Source: Physocladia obscura
Lineage: Eukaryota > Chytridiomycota > Chytridiomycetes > Chytridiales > Chytriomycetaceae
Assembly: GCA_027596945.1 (NCBI GenBank)
Contig: JADGJH010000356.1
Location: 1 to 20,400, forward strand
Length of the DNA stretch: 20,400 nucleotides
Direction of reading: 5' to 3'
A model generated the notes under the pieces. That model had not been told where the DNA came from. It saw only the letters and a program-made list of their open reading frames with translations, and did not search any database. Made by a program: the position numbers and the translations under genes. Positions 1-9,310 of the stretch are shown in pieces (position 1 is the first letter of the stretch; every line of letters starts with the position of its first letter).

Positions 1-480
1 TGGAGAATAAACTTATCATTTCTTTATGTGTATTGGAATAAAATGATGTTAGGGTATATTTTGGGCTTTATCTCATGCACTCCACCACAGAGTAATGCAG
101 ATTTCAACATCAAGAATATTGTTAATTCATTGTGCTTGTGCAAGTTTGTTCTTGCCATTGACAGACAGTTTCATCAAACTATTAGTGAGTTACATTTTTA
201 CCTTTTCATTGTGTTTTTTTTTAGAACAGATAGTCATAACTTTTTCAATATTACAAGGATATTGAAGCCAGTTGTGGAATTTGCCAAATTTTATTCCACG
301 CCCAGCATTTCAACAATCAGCCTGCTACCTTCAACTGGTTTTTATTTCCCAGTGTCTAGAAAGATAAAAAATGTTTACATTTTGCATTTATTATACTATT
401 ATCTAATTTTTTTATTCCAATTTATTTTATTTTTTTGTGAATGTTTATAACTAGTTATATTTGATTTTATTTTTAGTTAT
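1..480. other. CpG-poor AT-rich flank, no recognisable gene
   Basis: A frame on the plus strand is open from 28 to 450, but the predicted protein is hydrophobic and low in complexity and I recognise no family. A GTGAGT donor-like site at 185 and a pyrimidine-rich TTTTTTTTTAG at about 215-224 look like a 40 bp intron, so this may be the remnant of a spliced gene. Only about one CpG is present in 480 bases, unlike the genes that follow, which resembles the mobile-element-like parts further right. Confidence 0.4.
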
Positions 481-525
481 GTCGTGTAGGTTGTTTTTAT
501 TTTGTTTGAAGTAATTTGGAGTGAA

Positions 526-1038
526 ATGCATAACGGTGGAGGAAGTTCAAGCTCATGGCGTAACACACACAGTCATTCCGTGCGCGGCGGAAGCAGTAGT
601 AGCACAAACTATGCGGCTGACGACCAGGCGGCGTCGCTGCTTGAATCGCAGAATAATGAGTCGGTCAATGAATTGCATGCGAAAATAAAGGCGATTAAAG
701 GGGTGCGTATTCTGGCCATTGCGTAATCTATTGGCTTATTCGTTCTTTTTTTCGGCTCAGATATCAATCAATTTGCACGATGACGTCAATGACCAAAACC
801 GGTGTGTGTCTTGGTTGTTGAATTGCTATCCCTAAAAATACTCTCATATGAAAACAGTTTTCTGCAAGACATGTCGAATACATTCACACAGGTTGGCGAC
901 GGGCTTAAATCGTCGTCACGCCGTGTTCAGAATATGTTATCGACACCACATGGACAACAAACCTGCACACTGGCTGTGCTTGTTGTTATTCTACTGATTT
1001 GTATTTGGGTTCTTTGGTCGAAATGGTCGAAGTCATGA
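526..1038 (+). CDS. BET1: Bet1-type Qc-SNARE (ER-Golgi vesicle fusion)
   Basis: Three exons, 526-702, 761-801 and 858-1038, give a 132-residue protein; both introns (58 and 56 bp) keep the frame. The N-terminal 40 or so residues are Ser/Asn/Gly-rich. A SNARE heptad region follows (about residues 45-110), with the motif DDVNDQNRFLQDM spanning exons 2 and 3; its Gln is the expected zero-layer residue of a Q-SNARE. The C-terminus is a single hydrophobic tail anchor (LAVLVVILLICIWVLW) with a short Ser/Lys lumenal end. Size and layout match Bet1, which with other SNAREs fuses ER-derived vesicles with the Golgi; Sft1, an intra-Golgi relative, is the main alternative. The 526 ATG is chosen because the frame then runs straight into the SNARE region; I saw no better start. 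The 3' end faces the crotonase gene across 129 bp. Confidence 0.85.
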
Positions 1039-1104
1039 ACAGCTGCTTCTTTTTTTTATTTTCGATCAAATAATATATGTAGTGTATCTTCGGCGTTATT
1101 CGGC

Positions 1105-1110
1105 TTTATT
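1105..1110 (-). terminator. AATAAA polyadenylation signal of the crotonase gene
   Basis: AATAAA on the minus strand lies 58 bp past the crotonase stop, inside the 129 bp convergent space shared with the SNARE gene. Confidence 0.5.
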
Positions 1111-1167
1111 AAACCTCTTTGGACATTTTAAAACCATAATTTTCCAATATTTTCAAAGACTGCATAC

Positions 1168-2209
1168 TCACAGTTTCGATTGTAAAGAAACCCAATCAGG
1201 TGCAACTTTTTTCAAAAACATGTTCATACCTGGCAAAAGATTTATATGACATGTAAAATACACTTCTTTATGGCAAAATGTAGTTTGTACATACCATATG
1301 TAGCTTCTTTCGATACCAGCATATCGTTGAAGACCTTTTTGATGTGCGCAAACTTTTCAGGCTCTGAATTTGAACTGTCCGAAATAAATTGCACCATGTG
1401 TTTGATAGTCGCTTGAGCATTTGGTGCACCTTGGACAAGAATTTGTGCAAACTCATTGACTTTCGCTTCGAGGTTTTCTGTAGACGATACACAAGCAGCG
1501 ATATGGCCGCCACAGTTGACGAGGGTATTAGCAGAAACTCTTTCCCCGGTGAGAAAGTATTGACGTGAAAGAGATGGACCAAGCTGAAATAAAAAGAATT
1601 AATAGAACAAAAAACAAAAACAATAGAAAAAGGAAAAAATGCCACCTGGGGAACAATGTAGAGAGAAATAATTGCTGGAATAAGACCTCGTTTGACTTCG
1701 GCAAGCTGAATGAAGGCTGAATCCAGAGCAATACGAATGTCAGTGCAAAACAAGAGCCCAACACCCCCACCAAGAGCCGGGCCATTCATTTTCGCAACTT
1801 TTTGGATCATTGATGTGTATGTAATGCAATTTTTGAATATTTCAATCATGGATGCAGAAATTTCTCACTAGTGGGTTTAGGAAATTTCGCGACACGATCA
1901 AATACAGCGAGCGCAGCATCGAAAGGTGGCGTAGCAGCCGCTGAAGAAGCAGAAGAAAGATCCATGCCTGAACAAAAATATTTTCCTTTTTGAAGGGAAC
2001 TGATTTTAATCGATCAAATTTAAAAAAATAAACAACTAAATAAAACCATCCCCCGTCAGAACAACAACACGAACGACTGGATTACGTTCAACCTCGTCAA
2101 GAGCAACAACTAACTGAGAACACATATCGGATGTTAGCGAGTTTGCCCGCGATGAATTGCATAGCGTCAGTGTGCAGACATTGTTTGTGATTGATGACTT
2201 GACTGACAT
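1168..2209 (-). CDS. Peroxisomal crotonase-family hydratase (methylglutaconyl-CoA hydratase-like), C-terminal SKL
   Basis: Five exons on the minus strand, 2209-2047, 1985-1869, 1797-1646, 1583-1295 and 1229-1168, give 260 residues, the usual crotonase length. Landmarks in order: LTGDG then KYFCSGMDL (first oxyanion-hole region), KMNGPALGGGVGL (second oxyanion-hole glycines), and AEVKRGLIPAIIS, whose Glu corresponds to the second catalytic Glu of enoyl-CoA hydratase. The position of the first catalytic Glu is Gly. The run AEVKRGLIPAIIS is closest, from memory, to bacterial LiuC-type methylglutaconyl-CoA hydratases of leucine breakdown; other enoyl-CoA hydratases or isomerases remain possible. 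The last exon (20 codons) ends in Gln-Ser-Lys-Leu-stop, a canonical PTS1, so the enzyme should enter peroxisomes. Exon 1 uses a weak donor (GTTTTA), and two acceptors (AAAAAG) lack a pyrimidine tract; both choices are supported by protein continuity. Confidence 0.85.
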
Positions 2210-2293
2210 TGCAGGAAAAAAATTTGTTTTTCCACAGCGAAGTCAAATCAGCCACTCACAAACAGAAACCTGGAGAAAAAAAAATGAAAGAAA
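2210..2293. promoter_or_regulatory. 84 bp divergent intergenic region (crotonase / Deltex ligase)
   Basis: The two start codons face away from each other with only 84 bp between them, so the region must hold both 5' leaders and probably a shared promoter. I see no clear TATA box. It contains A-rich runs at 2216-2222 and 2276-2284. Confidence 0.5.
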
Positions 2294-2869
2294 ATGCTGT
2301 CGAAACATGAATGTCACATCTGCACAGAACGATACCGCTCAGTCAAATTTCGGCAGTTTTCATGCTCGCACGAAGTTTGCATCAACTGCCATAACAGAAT
2401 CAAAACAGTCCGCACAACAATGGCAGGAGAAACACACGAAAGCACAAAATGCCCATTCTGTTTCCACATTGACGGAGTTGCTGTTGGCGATTGTCCTACT
2501 GGCACAATGACGGTCGGCAGCATCTTAGCAGCTGTGCCTGGATTTCCAGAGTGCAATTCGGCTATTGTTGTCACGTACCAGGTTGGTTTTGACCTCACCG
2601 AAGCTTCAACGCGTTATTCACTCCATCGCCGTGCTTATTTTCCCGATAATCCAAACGGCCGCCGTATTGTTGATTTGCTCAAAATTGGGTGGGATCGGCG
2701 TCTACTTTTCAGAATTGGCACCAGTGCGACAACTGGTATTGAAGATACTCTTGTGTGGGCTGTGCATCACAAAACTTCGCTATCTGGTGGAATATTGGCA
2801 TATGGATATCCCGATGACTCATATTTGCAACGCGTTGAACTTGAATTGAACAGTCGTGGTGTGTTTTGA
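2294..2869 (+). CDS. Minimal Deltex-family E3 ubiquitin ligase (RING-DTC)
   Basis: A single exon encodes 191 residues made almost entirely of two domains. Residues 7-56 form a C3HC4 RING (Cys7, Cys10, Cys24, His26, Cys29, Cys32, Cys53, Cys56), which binds two zinc ions and an E2. Residues 65-191 form a Deltex C-terminal (DTC) domain with the hallmarks GTMT, YFPDNPNGRR, IGWDRRLLFRIGTS, HHKT, GYPDDSYL and a final ELNSRGVF. In animal Deltex proteins the DTC domain binds ADP-ribose or NAD+ and steers ubiquitin onto ADP-ribosylated targets or ADP-ribose itself. The animal proteins carry extra N-terminal domains (for example WWE); none is present here. Aligned without gaps to DTX2 from memory, His582 matches His158 and Glu608 matches Glu184, but catalytic His594 falls on Tyr170. 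The ATG at 2294 opens directly onto the RING; an upstream exon cannot be excluded. Confidence 0.9.
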   Translation: MLSKHECHICTERYRSVKFRQFSCSHEVCINCHNRIKTVRTTMAGETHESTKCPFCFHIDGVAVGDCPTGTMTVGSILAAVPGFPECNSAIVVTYQVGFDLTEASTRYSLHRRAYFPDNPNGRRIVDLLKIGWDRRLLFRIGTSATTGIEDTLVWAVHHKTSLSGGILAYGYPDDSYLQRVELELNSRGVF

Positions 2870-3170
2870 TTTTAAAACTGATACAGCTCAAAAAAAATTG
2901 AAAAATAAGAAAAATAAACGAAATTAGCTTGCAAAATATTATGTGTATTGTCCAAAATTGGATTTTTCCAGTTGAACCTCACCCGGAAAAAAGACACCCG
3001 ATCGTCCGCCGGAATCCTCTAGCTTTTGTTGGCACCATCCAATTGATCTCAAACAAGTTGTAATCAGTAAAAAACATTGATATTTACTTGTATGTGTACA
3101 GTAACAGTCATAGAGGCTTTTTTATTAAGGTTACTAATAGGATGGCTAGAACAATCCCCTGTGGACTCCT
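2870..3170. other. Spacer between the Deltex gene and the interrupted ORF
   Basis: AATAAA at 2913-2918 is a likely polyadenylation signal for the Deltex gene. From 2941 a 40-codon plus-strand frame is open to about 3063, and a neighbouring frame is open across 2986-3070. Both look coding-like but break off, as if a decayed upstream part of the next ORF lies here. Confidence 0.35.
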
Positions 3171-4238
3171 TTGAGTGCCGCGCTTGATTCAGATCGAAGT
3201 ATTGCAACAAACCACCCAATTTCAGGTGCTACTATTAATGATCACTCAAATTTGGTTCAATTAAGTGCTCGAAAGTTCCCATTGTGCTGCTCAAATATTG
3301 AAAGACCTGCTCTTATTATCTGTAGTAATAGCGTGGGCAACTTCAAGAGCCAGTTTTTCAATATTGCAGCCCCCTTCCTTGACAAGGAAGTTGAAATTGT
3401 TGCACCAGCAAATCTTTCTGATACACCAGTCTACAGATTTGCACCAGTTCAGGAAGGTGGACTGACTGTTGAAGATCTCCCAAAATATGTAAAACTACAT
3501 GTTGATAAACAGAAGAAAGGAGTGTGGATCTTAGATTCTCTCACTGATCAAAAACTCGCAAACTCCAAACATCCAGAATCAGGGAGCACAATCAAAGCCA
3601 TTCTCATCACTCATTCATGTAGTATTTTGAATGGAGCAATATACACTGAAGTAGAAAAACGTTTGCTAAAGCATCAAATTGTTGATAGAACAGGTTCTCC
3701 AACAAATTTTACAGTCTCCAGCCTTGTAAGAAGATTGGAAGAGAAGTGGGGAGGCTGATTTAAAGCATATAGCATTGCATGGAATTGGTATGCGCAACAT
3801 TGTTTGGACAGACTCGCTTGTTTAGGAGAGCTTGTTGAGGCAGGTCCTCCATATGAGCTTAGTTCACATTTTTGTCCAAGATCTGTCAGTGAGCTCCGTA
3901 TGTTGCAAGATCTTTTAAATCAATATCAGATTGCTCTTGGTGAAAACAGTGCCCATCAAACTGACCTGGAAGAATTTGGAGTGTCAATTGAAAATCTCGC
4001 AGAACAAGTTGCAATGGGAAAGCGTTTCTTTGAAGAATTGGAGCATGATGTCAAGGATCTAAGTCTGCGACATAAACATACACAAGACAGTGTAAAACGC
4101 TCCAGGAGATTGCTTCAAGATGGATCTGCTGCACTCAATGCTCAGTCAAATATACTGAGTAATAATGCTAGAAACAGAGTTGAGGATCAATTTGACTTGG
4201 AACATCATGAAGAAGATGACTTAAATGATTTGCAATAA
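3171..4238 (+). pseudogene. Interrupted ORF of unknown family, ending in a coiled coil; probably mobile-element derived
   Basis: One reading frame runs from about 3171 to a TAA at 4236 and is broken by a single TGA at 3756-3758. The first half (about 195 codons) is mixed alpha/beta-like with no motif I recognise. The second half is rich in Leu, Glu, Gln and Arg with heptad-like spacing and ends in an acidic tail (EEDDLNDLQ), which suggests a coiled coil. No ATG opens the frame; coding-like sequence just upstream is in another frame, so the 5' part is probably frameshifted. The stop codon overlaps an AATAAA at 4234-4239. CpG is scarce (about 16 in 1,060 bases by hand count), and TGA could come from CGA by deamination. 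Alternatives are a chytrid-specific host gene with an unseen intron or a transposon accessory protein. Confidence 0.45.
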
Positions 4239-4239
4239 A

Positions 4240-5678
4240 GTTTATTTTTCCACATTCTGTTCACTCAATCACGTTCAAATCCATTCACTTCTGCCAATGG
4301 AATATTGAATGCTAGTCCTGTATTAAAACTGCTCCAAGAATATCCACATTTTTTTATAAATCCCCTTGAATGAATACTAATGAAATTTATTCAAGACTTC
4401 CATAACAATCAGAGTGAGATCCTTGGATGCATTTGTGTGATAAATAACTCAACGCCTTTTCTTCGCCATTCCAAAGAATATTCCTATTGGGTATTCTATA
4501 TTAATTTAATTTCTGATTCAATTTATGAGACAAAGTTGGAATTTAAATTTCCTTCCTTTCTGTTGCACAATTTCTTGGTCATGTGCCTGTCAAATAAACA
4601 ATTTTTCTTCCAATTTTGCAGACATAAGATTATATAATATAGTTATTAAATTTCATATAGTGCATTCAGTTTGTATATCAAAATATAAATCACTATATTT
4701 AACAGCAACACAAAATATCCATCTGTGATATCTTTTTGCAGAATTCTGATCTTGGGTGAGTTGAAGTTTTCCTGATTCCACGCCACTAGCTTAAAAATTG
4801 TTGTCAACAGCTTTCCCTATAGTATTCCAGGATACTCTAATTTCTTTCATGCTCACAATGACAGAGCAATTGTTTCCTGAACAATAAATTGAACTTTTTC
4901 CTCAAAGTGTAACATTTTGTCAGGACAAATTAGTAGTTTTAACAGATAGTTAGTTTTTGCAGCAGTTCCTTTGAGCCACAGGCATTGAGATGATTTCAAG
5001 AGCTGAGAAGGCTTATATTATTGCTGTTTTTTTTTTCTTCGAATTTTTGTTTTTTTTGTTGTTGATTCTGCTGTGGTTGTTCTCACTTTCATTCTGGTAG
5101 TCAAGAAATATAAATTATAAAAGAATAAGCTTACAACAGCCCTTAATACAGTTAAGTTTTACAGAACTGTAGTTGACTTGAAATTAACTCTGTAGAACCT
5201 GGTACAACCAAGATTGGTTACTAGAGCAAAAGTTATCAGGGCTAAAGTACAATTCAAGAATGCAGAAGTTAAAATCAGACTATATTGCTACATGAAAAAC
5301 AGCCAAACCTACTATTTTGCAGGTGAGTTTCTGTTGTGTTTGAATTCTGTTATATTGGTTTCATCTGTGAATCCAAAAAAATTGGGCCTGGTCTACATAA
5401 TCAAAGACAATCAAATAGCAATGCTTGCATCAAACAACACTAATCAGGTAATTAATAACTATGTTTACTCTCATCTGGTCACAGTAGTAGCCAAATATCA
5501 GTATCAATGGTGGTCTTTCAAATCAGTTTATAACTGCTTCATGTCTACACTATGGAAACTTCCTTGATTCACCCAGCCTGTATTTTTTACCTTCGTTTTT
5601 ACTTTAAAATAATTATTTAGAAGAGATTTATTGTTGGCAGATTGGAAGAAAGCGAAAACTTTTTAATTCAAACTTAAC
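4240..5678. other. CpG-depleted, AT-rich non-coding stretch with decayed ORF fragments
   Basis: No intact gene is seen in about 1.4 kb. A plus-strand frame without ATG is open over 5214-5567 and contains a textbook donor context (CAGGTGAGT at about 5320-5328); it may be part of a decayed spliced gene. On the minus strand, short coding-like pieces lie between about 4660 and 5000, separated by stops. Only about seven CpG dinucleotides occur in the stretch. It is best read as old mobile-element DNA of unidentified family. Confidence 0.4.

Positions 5679-5700
<22 letters not shown>
5679..5700. repeat. T22 homopolymer (A22 on the minus strand)
   Basis: Twenty-two consecutive T. On the minus strand it is an A tract starting 11 bases after the AATAAA signal of the ankyrin-DIL gene. 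Confidence 0.95.
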
Positions 5701-5709
<9 letters not shown>

Positions 5710-5711
5710 GT

Positions 5712-5717
5712 TTTATT
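5712..5717 (-). terminator. AATAAA polyadenylation signal of the ankyrin-DIL gene
   Basis: AATAAA on the minus strand begins 15 bp past the stop codon at 5732-5734 and is followed by the genomic A22 tract. Confidence 0.55.
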
Positions 5718-5731
5718 TTTATTATTCTAAA

Positions 5732-8700
5732 TTATACATCCATCATAAGGATGGTATGATCATCTTTAGTTTTTTTTGAACTTCCTTCAACAACACCGGC
5801 CGCATCCTCCTCGTCGTCATCCTCTTCACCCTCCTCACCTTCGCCATCCAACATACGTAGCACCAGTGCAGGAACGTACGGACGACTGCTTTCATCCCAC
5901 TCCAAAATTCCACCTTCTTCAAACATGGGCACCTTGAATCCAAACAACGGTCCACCAACTCCTCCTGCACCCAACTCTTCCTCATTTCTTCCTGAGTTCA
6001 TCACACCTTCTTCTGACTCGTCTTCGTGCTGCTGCTGTAATGCCTCCACTTCTTCCATTTGTCGCACGTATAATTCAATATCTTCATGCACGTTGCGCTC
6101 ACCGTCTGCAGCACTCAATACATAAACATCAAGTACACGACGTATGTCACGTGAACGTAGTACCGGCAACGACTTACGTGTCTCTACATAAGCCTCCAAA
6201 CTATCCAATGACGTTATTACATGCATTAGTCGCGTTAGCTGGAATGTTGCTGCGAGTTCGTCCTGGGTAGCGCCAGCAGAGGCAGAGTCAGATTCATTTG
6301 CAACCTCATTTTTGTCGTGCCCATTTTCATTTTCATTTTCGCCAGTATTGTTATCGTCATTTACCAAATTAGTCACAGTAGAAAAAACGCGACGATTGTC
6401 ACGCAGCCATTTGTCAAGACCAGCAAGATTAATACGGACGTTTACAGCGCGCGCGCGAGTACCAGTAATATTAGCGGTATTACTACTACTACTGATGCTG
6501 GTGATTAAAGCATCAGAATGTATAGCAGACGAGGTAGGTGGTGTGGATGGAATTGCAACAGGTATGGGGATGGCTGCATTTGCTGTTGATAAACGCGGGG
6601 CTTTTGTTGATTTTTTAGCCACGGCTGAACCTTTGGGTGGTGTGAGCAGTCCTTCAAAAAGTGCATTGTTCAATGAAGAAAGAATTTGGTGCATTATCTG
6701 CCTTTTAATGTCGAAATGTACATTTGCTAGTTTCAAACTTTGGAGTGTCGCACTAAGGATTTGCGTTACAGCGCGAGGTGTCGGTGCTCGACGAGATTTT
6801 TTGGGATTTGACATTGGGGGAAATGGTGGTGTTGTTAGTGGGGATGTTGTTGTGGATAGTGGAACAGAGGATGATGGACGGCGACCAGAAAATGAAGATG
6901 CCGCAGGAGTGGTTGGTGGTGTGGAAATTTGTGAACCTGGAGGTGGAGTGATTGATATTGAGTTGCTTGTCTGGAAAATGTGGGTGTGTCTATTTGCCGC
7001 AAGAGTTGGATTTAAACTTGGCGATGGAATCACTTGTCGCACTTGAACTAAATACTGTTGATATTGCTGAGACTGGTTCACTGTCAATGATGTAACTGTT
7101 GCTGCAGCATTACGAACTGCTGCAGAAAAAAGCTCATTTGTTTGCTTGTACAAAATCCACGATGCACGTTTAATACGACTTGTCGCTGAAAACGATCTTG
7201 CATTGCCAATGTTTTCGCCAGTGGAAATTGATGGCGAGAGCTCGCCGTCATCTGTGATTATTGGGGGCGGTGGTATGGGTGTTGCGGGAGCTATCGAGTC
7301 TGGATCTGTGTAATTGAGAATCGCCGCGTCCAGAATCGGAAGAATTTGTCCGCGCACATGAGCTACAATAAGATCGTACAGTTCATGAATGAGTTCTGCA
7401 AAAACACGCTGGTATTTAAATGTTGCAAGGCAAAGACTTGGATCTTTTTGAAAATAGTACAAAAGATTTGTGCAGTTTGATATCCAATACGAAAGTGTGT
7501 GAATATTGTTTCCTTGTGTCTATTTGTTCATCAATAACACTCAAAGTTATTTGTCACATCGGGATAAAAAATATTGAAAAGACTGTACCCGAATCTCGCG
7601 AATAATTGCTTTAACACTTTCGCCCAAAAACAGGTTCAACAGTTCTAAGCTTGACAAGTAATGAGCATATCGTGCTGCCATAAAAATGATATTTGCAGGA
7701 ATTGGCTTCCCAAGGCTGAGTTTTGTTGGCCTCAGCTCAGTAATAGCAACATGCAAAATTCGCGGGATATTTGCATCTTCAAAAATCAGGATTTGGTCAA
7801 GTTTGCAAGTGTCCCAAAAAAACGGAGTGCGTGAAATATGCTATTTAGTTATTTTTTGTGTTCCGCAATAAAACCGGCTGTAATTCGAAAAAATAGAAAA
7901 ATAAAAATACATTGTCTTCTTCGTCGTAATCTCGATCAAGATCTCGAGGAATTGGTGGCAACGGAGGAGCCGGGGGCTGTGACGAGCCAAGAAAGATTTT
8001 TGGAAGTTCAAGACTGAATAAACTTGGGCGTGGAGTGCTTTTCAGAATGTTTGAGCCATTAGCTCGCGTAGTGGCAGATGAATTTGAATATGCAGTGGAA
8101 GAGTTATCCCAATTCCAGTCATCATTATCAACGTCGGCCTCGTCGTCCGAAGAAGCAACAGTCTGTTTGTCAGAAAGAGCGTGCTGGTAGTGATCGCGAG
8201 ATTCGTTACGTTCTTCCTGCTCGTGGATGGGAGAAAGCGAGTCAGAACGCGAGCCGTCTAACGGGGGAAAGCCAAAATCATGGTTTGAGAGAGCAGACGA
8301 AGAACGTACAATTTCCTGGAGAGATCTATTCTGCTTTGTTTTCCGATCGGGGTTGGCACCGTGGTCGAGCAGCAAAAGCTGTGTGGCTGTGTGGTTGTTT
8401 GCGGCAGCCCACATAAGGGGAGTCCATCTATCGGCCGGAAATTGTGACAAAGAAGCGAAAATGCATCGGTATGGAGCAGGTTGGAATTGGTCATTTGAGA
8501 GTTTGAACGGTGAGATTTCGTTCAATTTTTTGTTGGTTTGTTTTGGTTTGAAAATGAAATTAAGATAAGTCACGTGACGTGGACGCACCCGTTGGAGTCA
8601 GCAACATCAACTTGGGCGCCGGCTGCAAGAAGCAACGCCGCAATATGCGTGTGGCCCCAACAGGCTGCATACACGAGACAGGGCGTGCCCTCCGCGTCAG

Positions 8701-8986
8701 GAGCGTCCAGATCCAGCTCAGGCGGGTCTTCGTTGTTGTTGTCTGTGTCAGTGCCAGTGCCGCTATCGGGATTAATTTCAGCCTCGTCGTTGCTGCTGTT
8801 GGTATTGTTGTTGGTGGCATTGGAGTTCGCGTCATTGCCATTTGTGGTGGCAGCACGCGCCGGCTGTGTGCTTAACAATAAAGTCAAGACCAGTGTTTGG
8901 TTGCCTTGAATGCATGCCTGCACCAGCTGTTGGTGTGTTGTTGGCACCATTAATGGATGGTCAGCCAGATGCTCATGATTTTCCAT
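5732..8986 (-). CDS. Ankyrin-repeat plus dilute (DIL) domain protein
   Basis: Four exons on the minus strand, 8986-8589, 8427-7911, 7840-7589 and 7519-5732, give 984 residues; introns are 161, 70 and 69 bp. Ankyrin repeats span about residues 95-170, with TPCLVYAACWGHTHIAALLL and WTPLMWAAANNHTATQLLL split by intron 1. A Ser/Asp-rich linker follows. The DIL domain starts near residue 330 with FFWDTCKLDQILIF, then PIPANIIFMAARYAHYL, YWISNCTNLLYYFQKDPSL and ELIHELYDLIVAHV, and resumes after long Pro/Ser/Thr inserts with INLAGLDKWLRDN and LPVLRSRDIRRVL (about 755-850). The tail is acidic. DIL is the cargo-binding globular domain of class V myosins; fungi also have ankyrin-DIL proteins without a motor, whose job is poorly known. 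Each junction restores known DIL motifs, so the gene model is firm. The ATG at 8986 is the first in a frame open to 9025; an earlier exon is possible. Confidence 0.85.
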
Positions 8987-9310
8987 TACAAAACTTTTCA
9001 GTTCCGACCAACTTTTCAATGACAAAACCTTTCCCCTTTTAACTCATTTACTCCACTTATAGTCTAAGAATAAGCAAATAATACCAGATCCTTGGAAAAA
9101 TTATATAATAAAAATTTAAAAAATAACAAAACAAACAATAAAATAAAAATTCGTAGAGAACTTGAAATAAAAATAAAGTAAAAAATTTGCCCAGAATAAA
9201 ACAAGAATATTATTTTCCTTTCAAGGCGCCCCCATGTGACAACATTTCAAAGGGTCCAATCAAATTTTTTGATGCAAAGTGTCCAAACCATCTGAAAAAT
9301 CTCGATTCAC
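8987..9310. promoter_or_regulatory. Divergent intergenic region (ankyrin-DIL / Pex22-like)
   Basis: 324 bp separate two outward-facing start codons. The middle (about 9050-9190) is very A/T-rich with A runs on the plus strand, as in a nucleosome-poor promoter. I see no gene in it. Confidence 0.5.

Noticed and set aside
2157..2510. A 117-codon plus-strand frame overlapping the crotonase start and the Deltex RING
   Set aside because: The crotonase exon 1 and Deltex frames both show clear family motifs over the same bases; this frame shows none.
6312..7046. A 244-codon plus-strand frame opposite the ankyrin-DIL last exon
   Set aside because: The opposite strand reads a continuous DIL protein with recognisable motifs; the plus-strand product is a low-complexity shadow of Pro/Ser/Thr-rich coding.
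8569..8578. Palindrome GTCACGTGAC in ankyrin-DIL intron 1 as a bHLH (Cbf1/Pho4-like) site
   Set aside because: CACGTG occurs about five times in the window, which is chance expectation, and the others lie in exons and an intron.
8078..8909. Several plus-strand frames opposite the ankyrin exons
   Set aside because: They mirror the ankyrin and Ser/Asp-rich coding on the minus strand and match no family.
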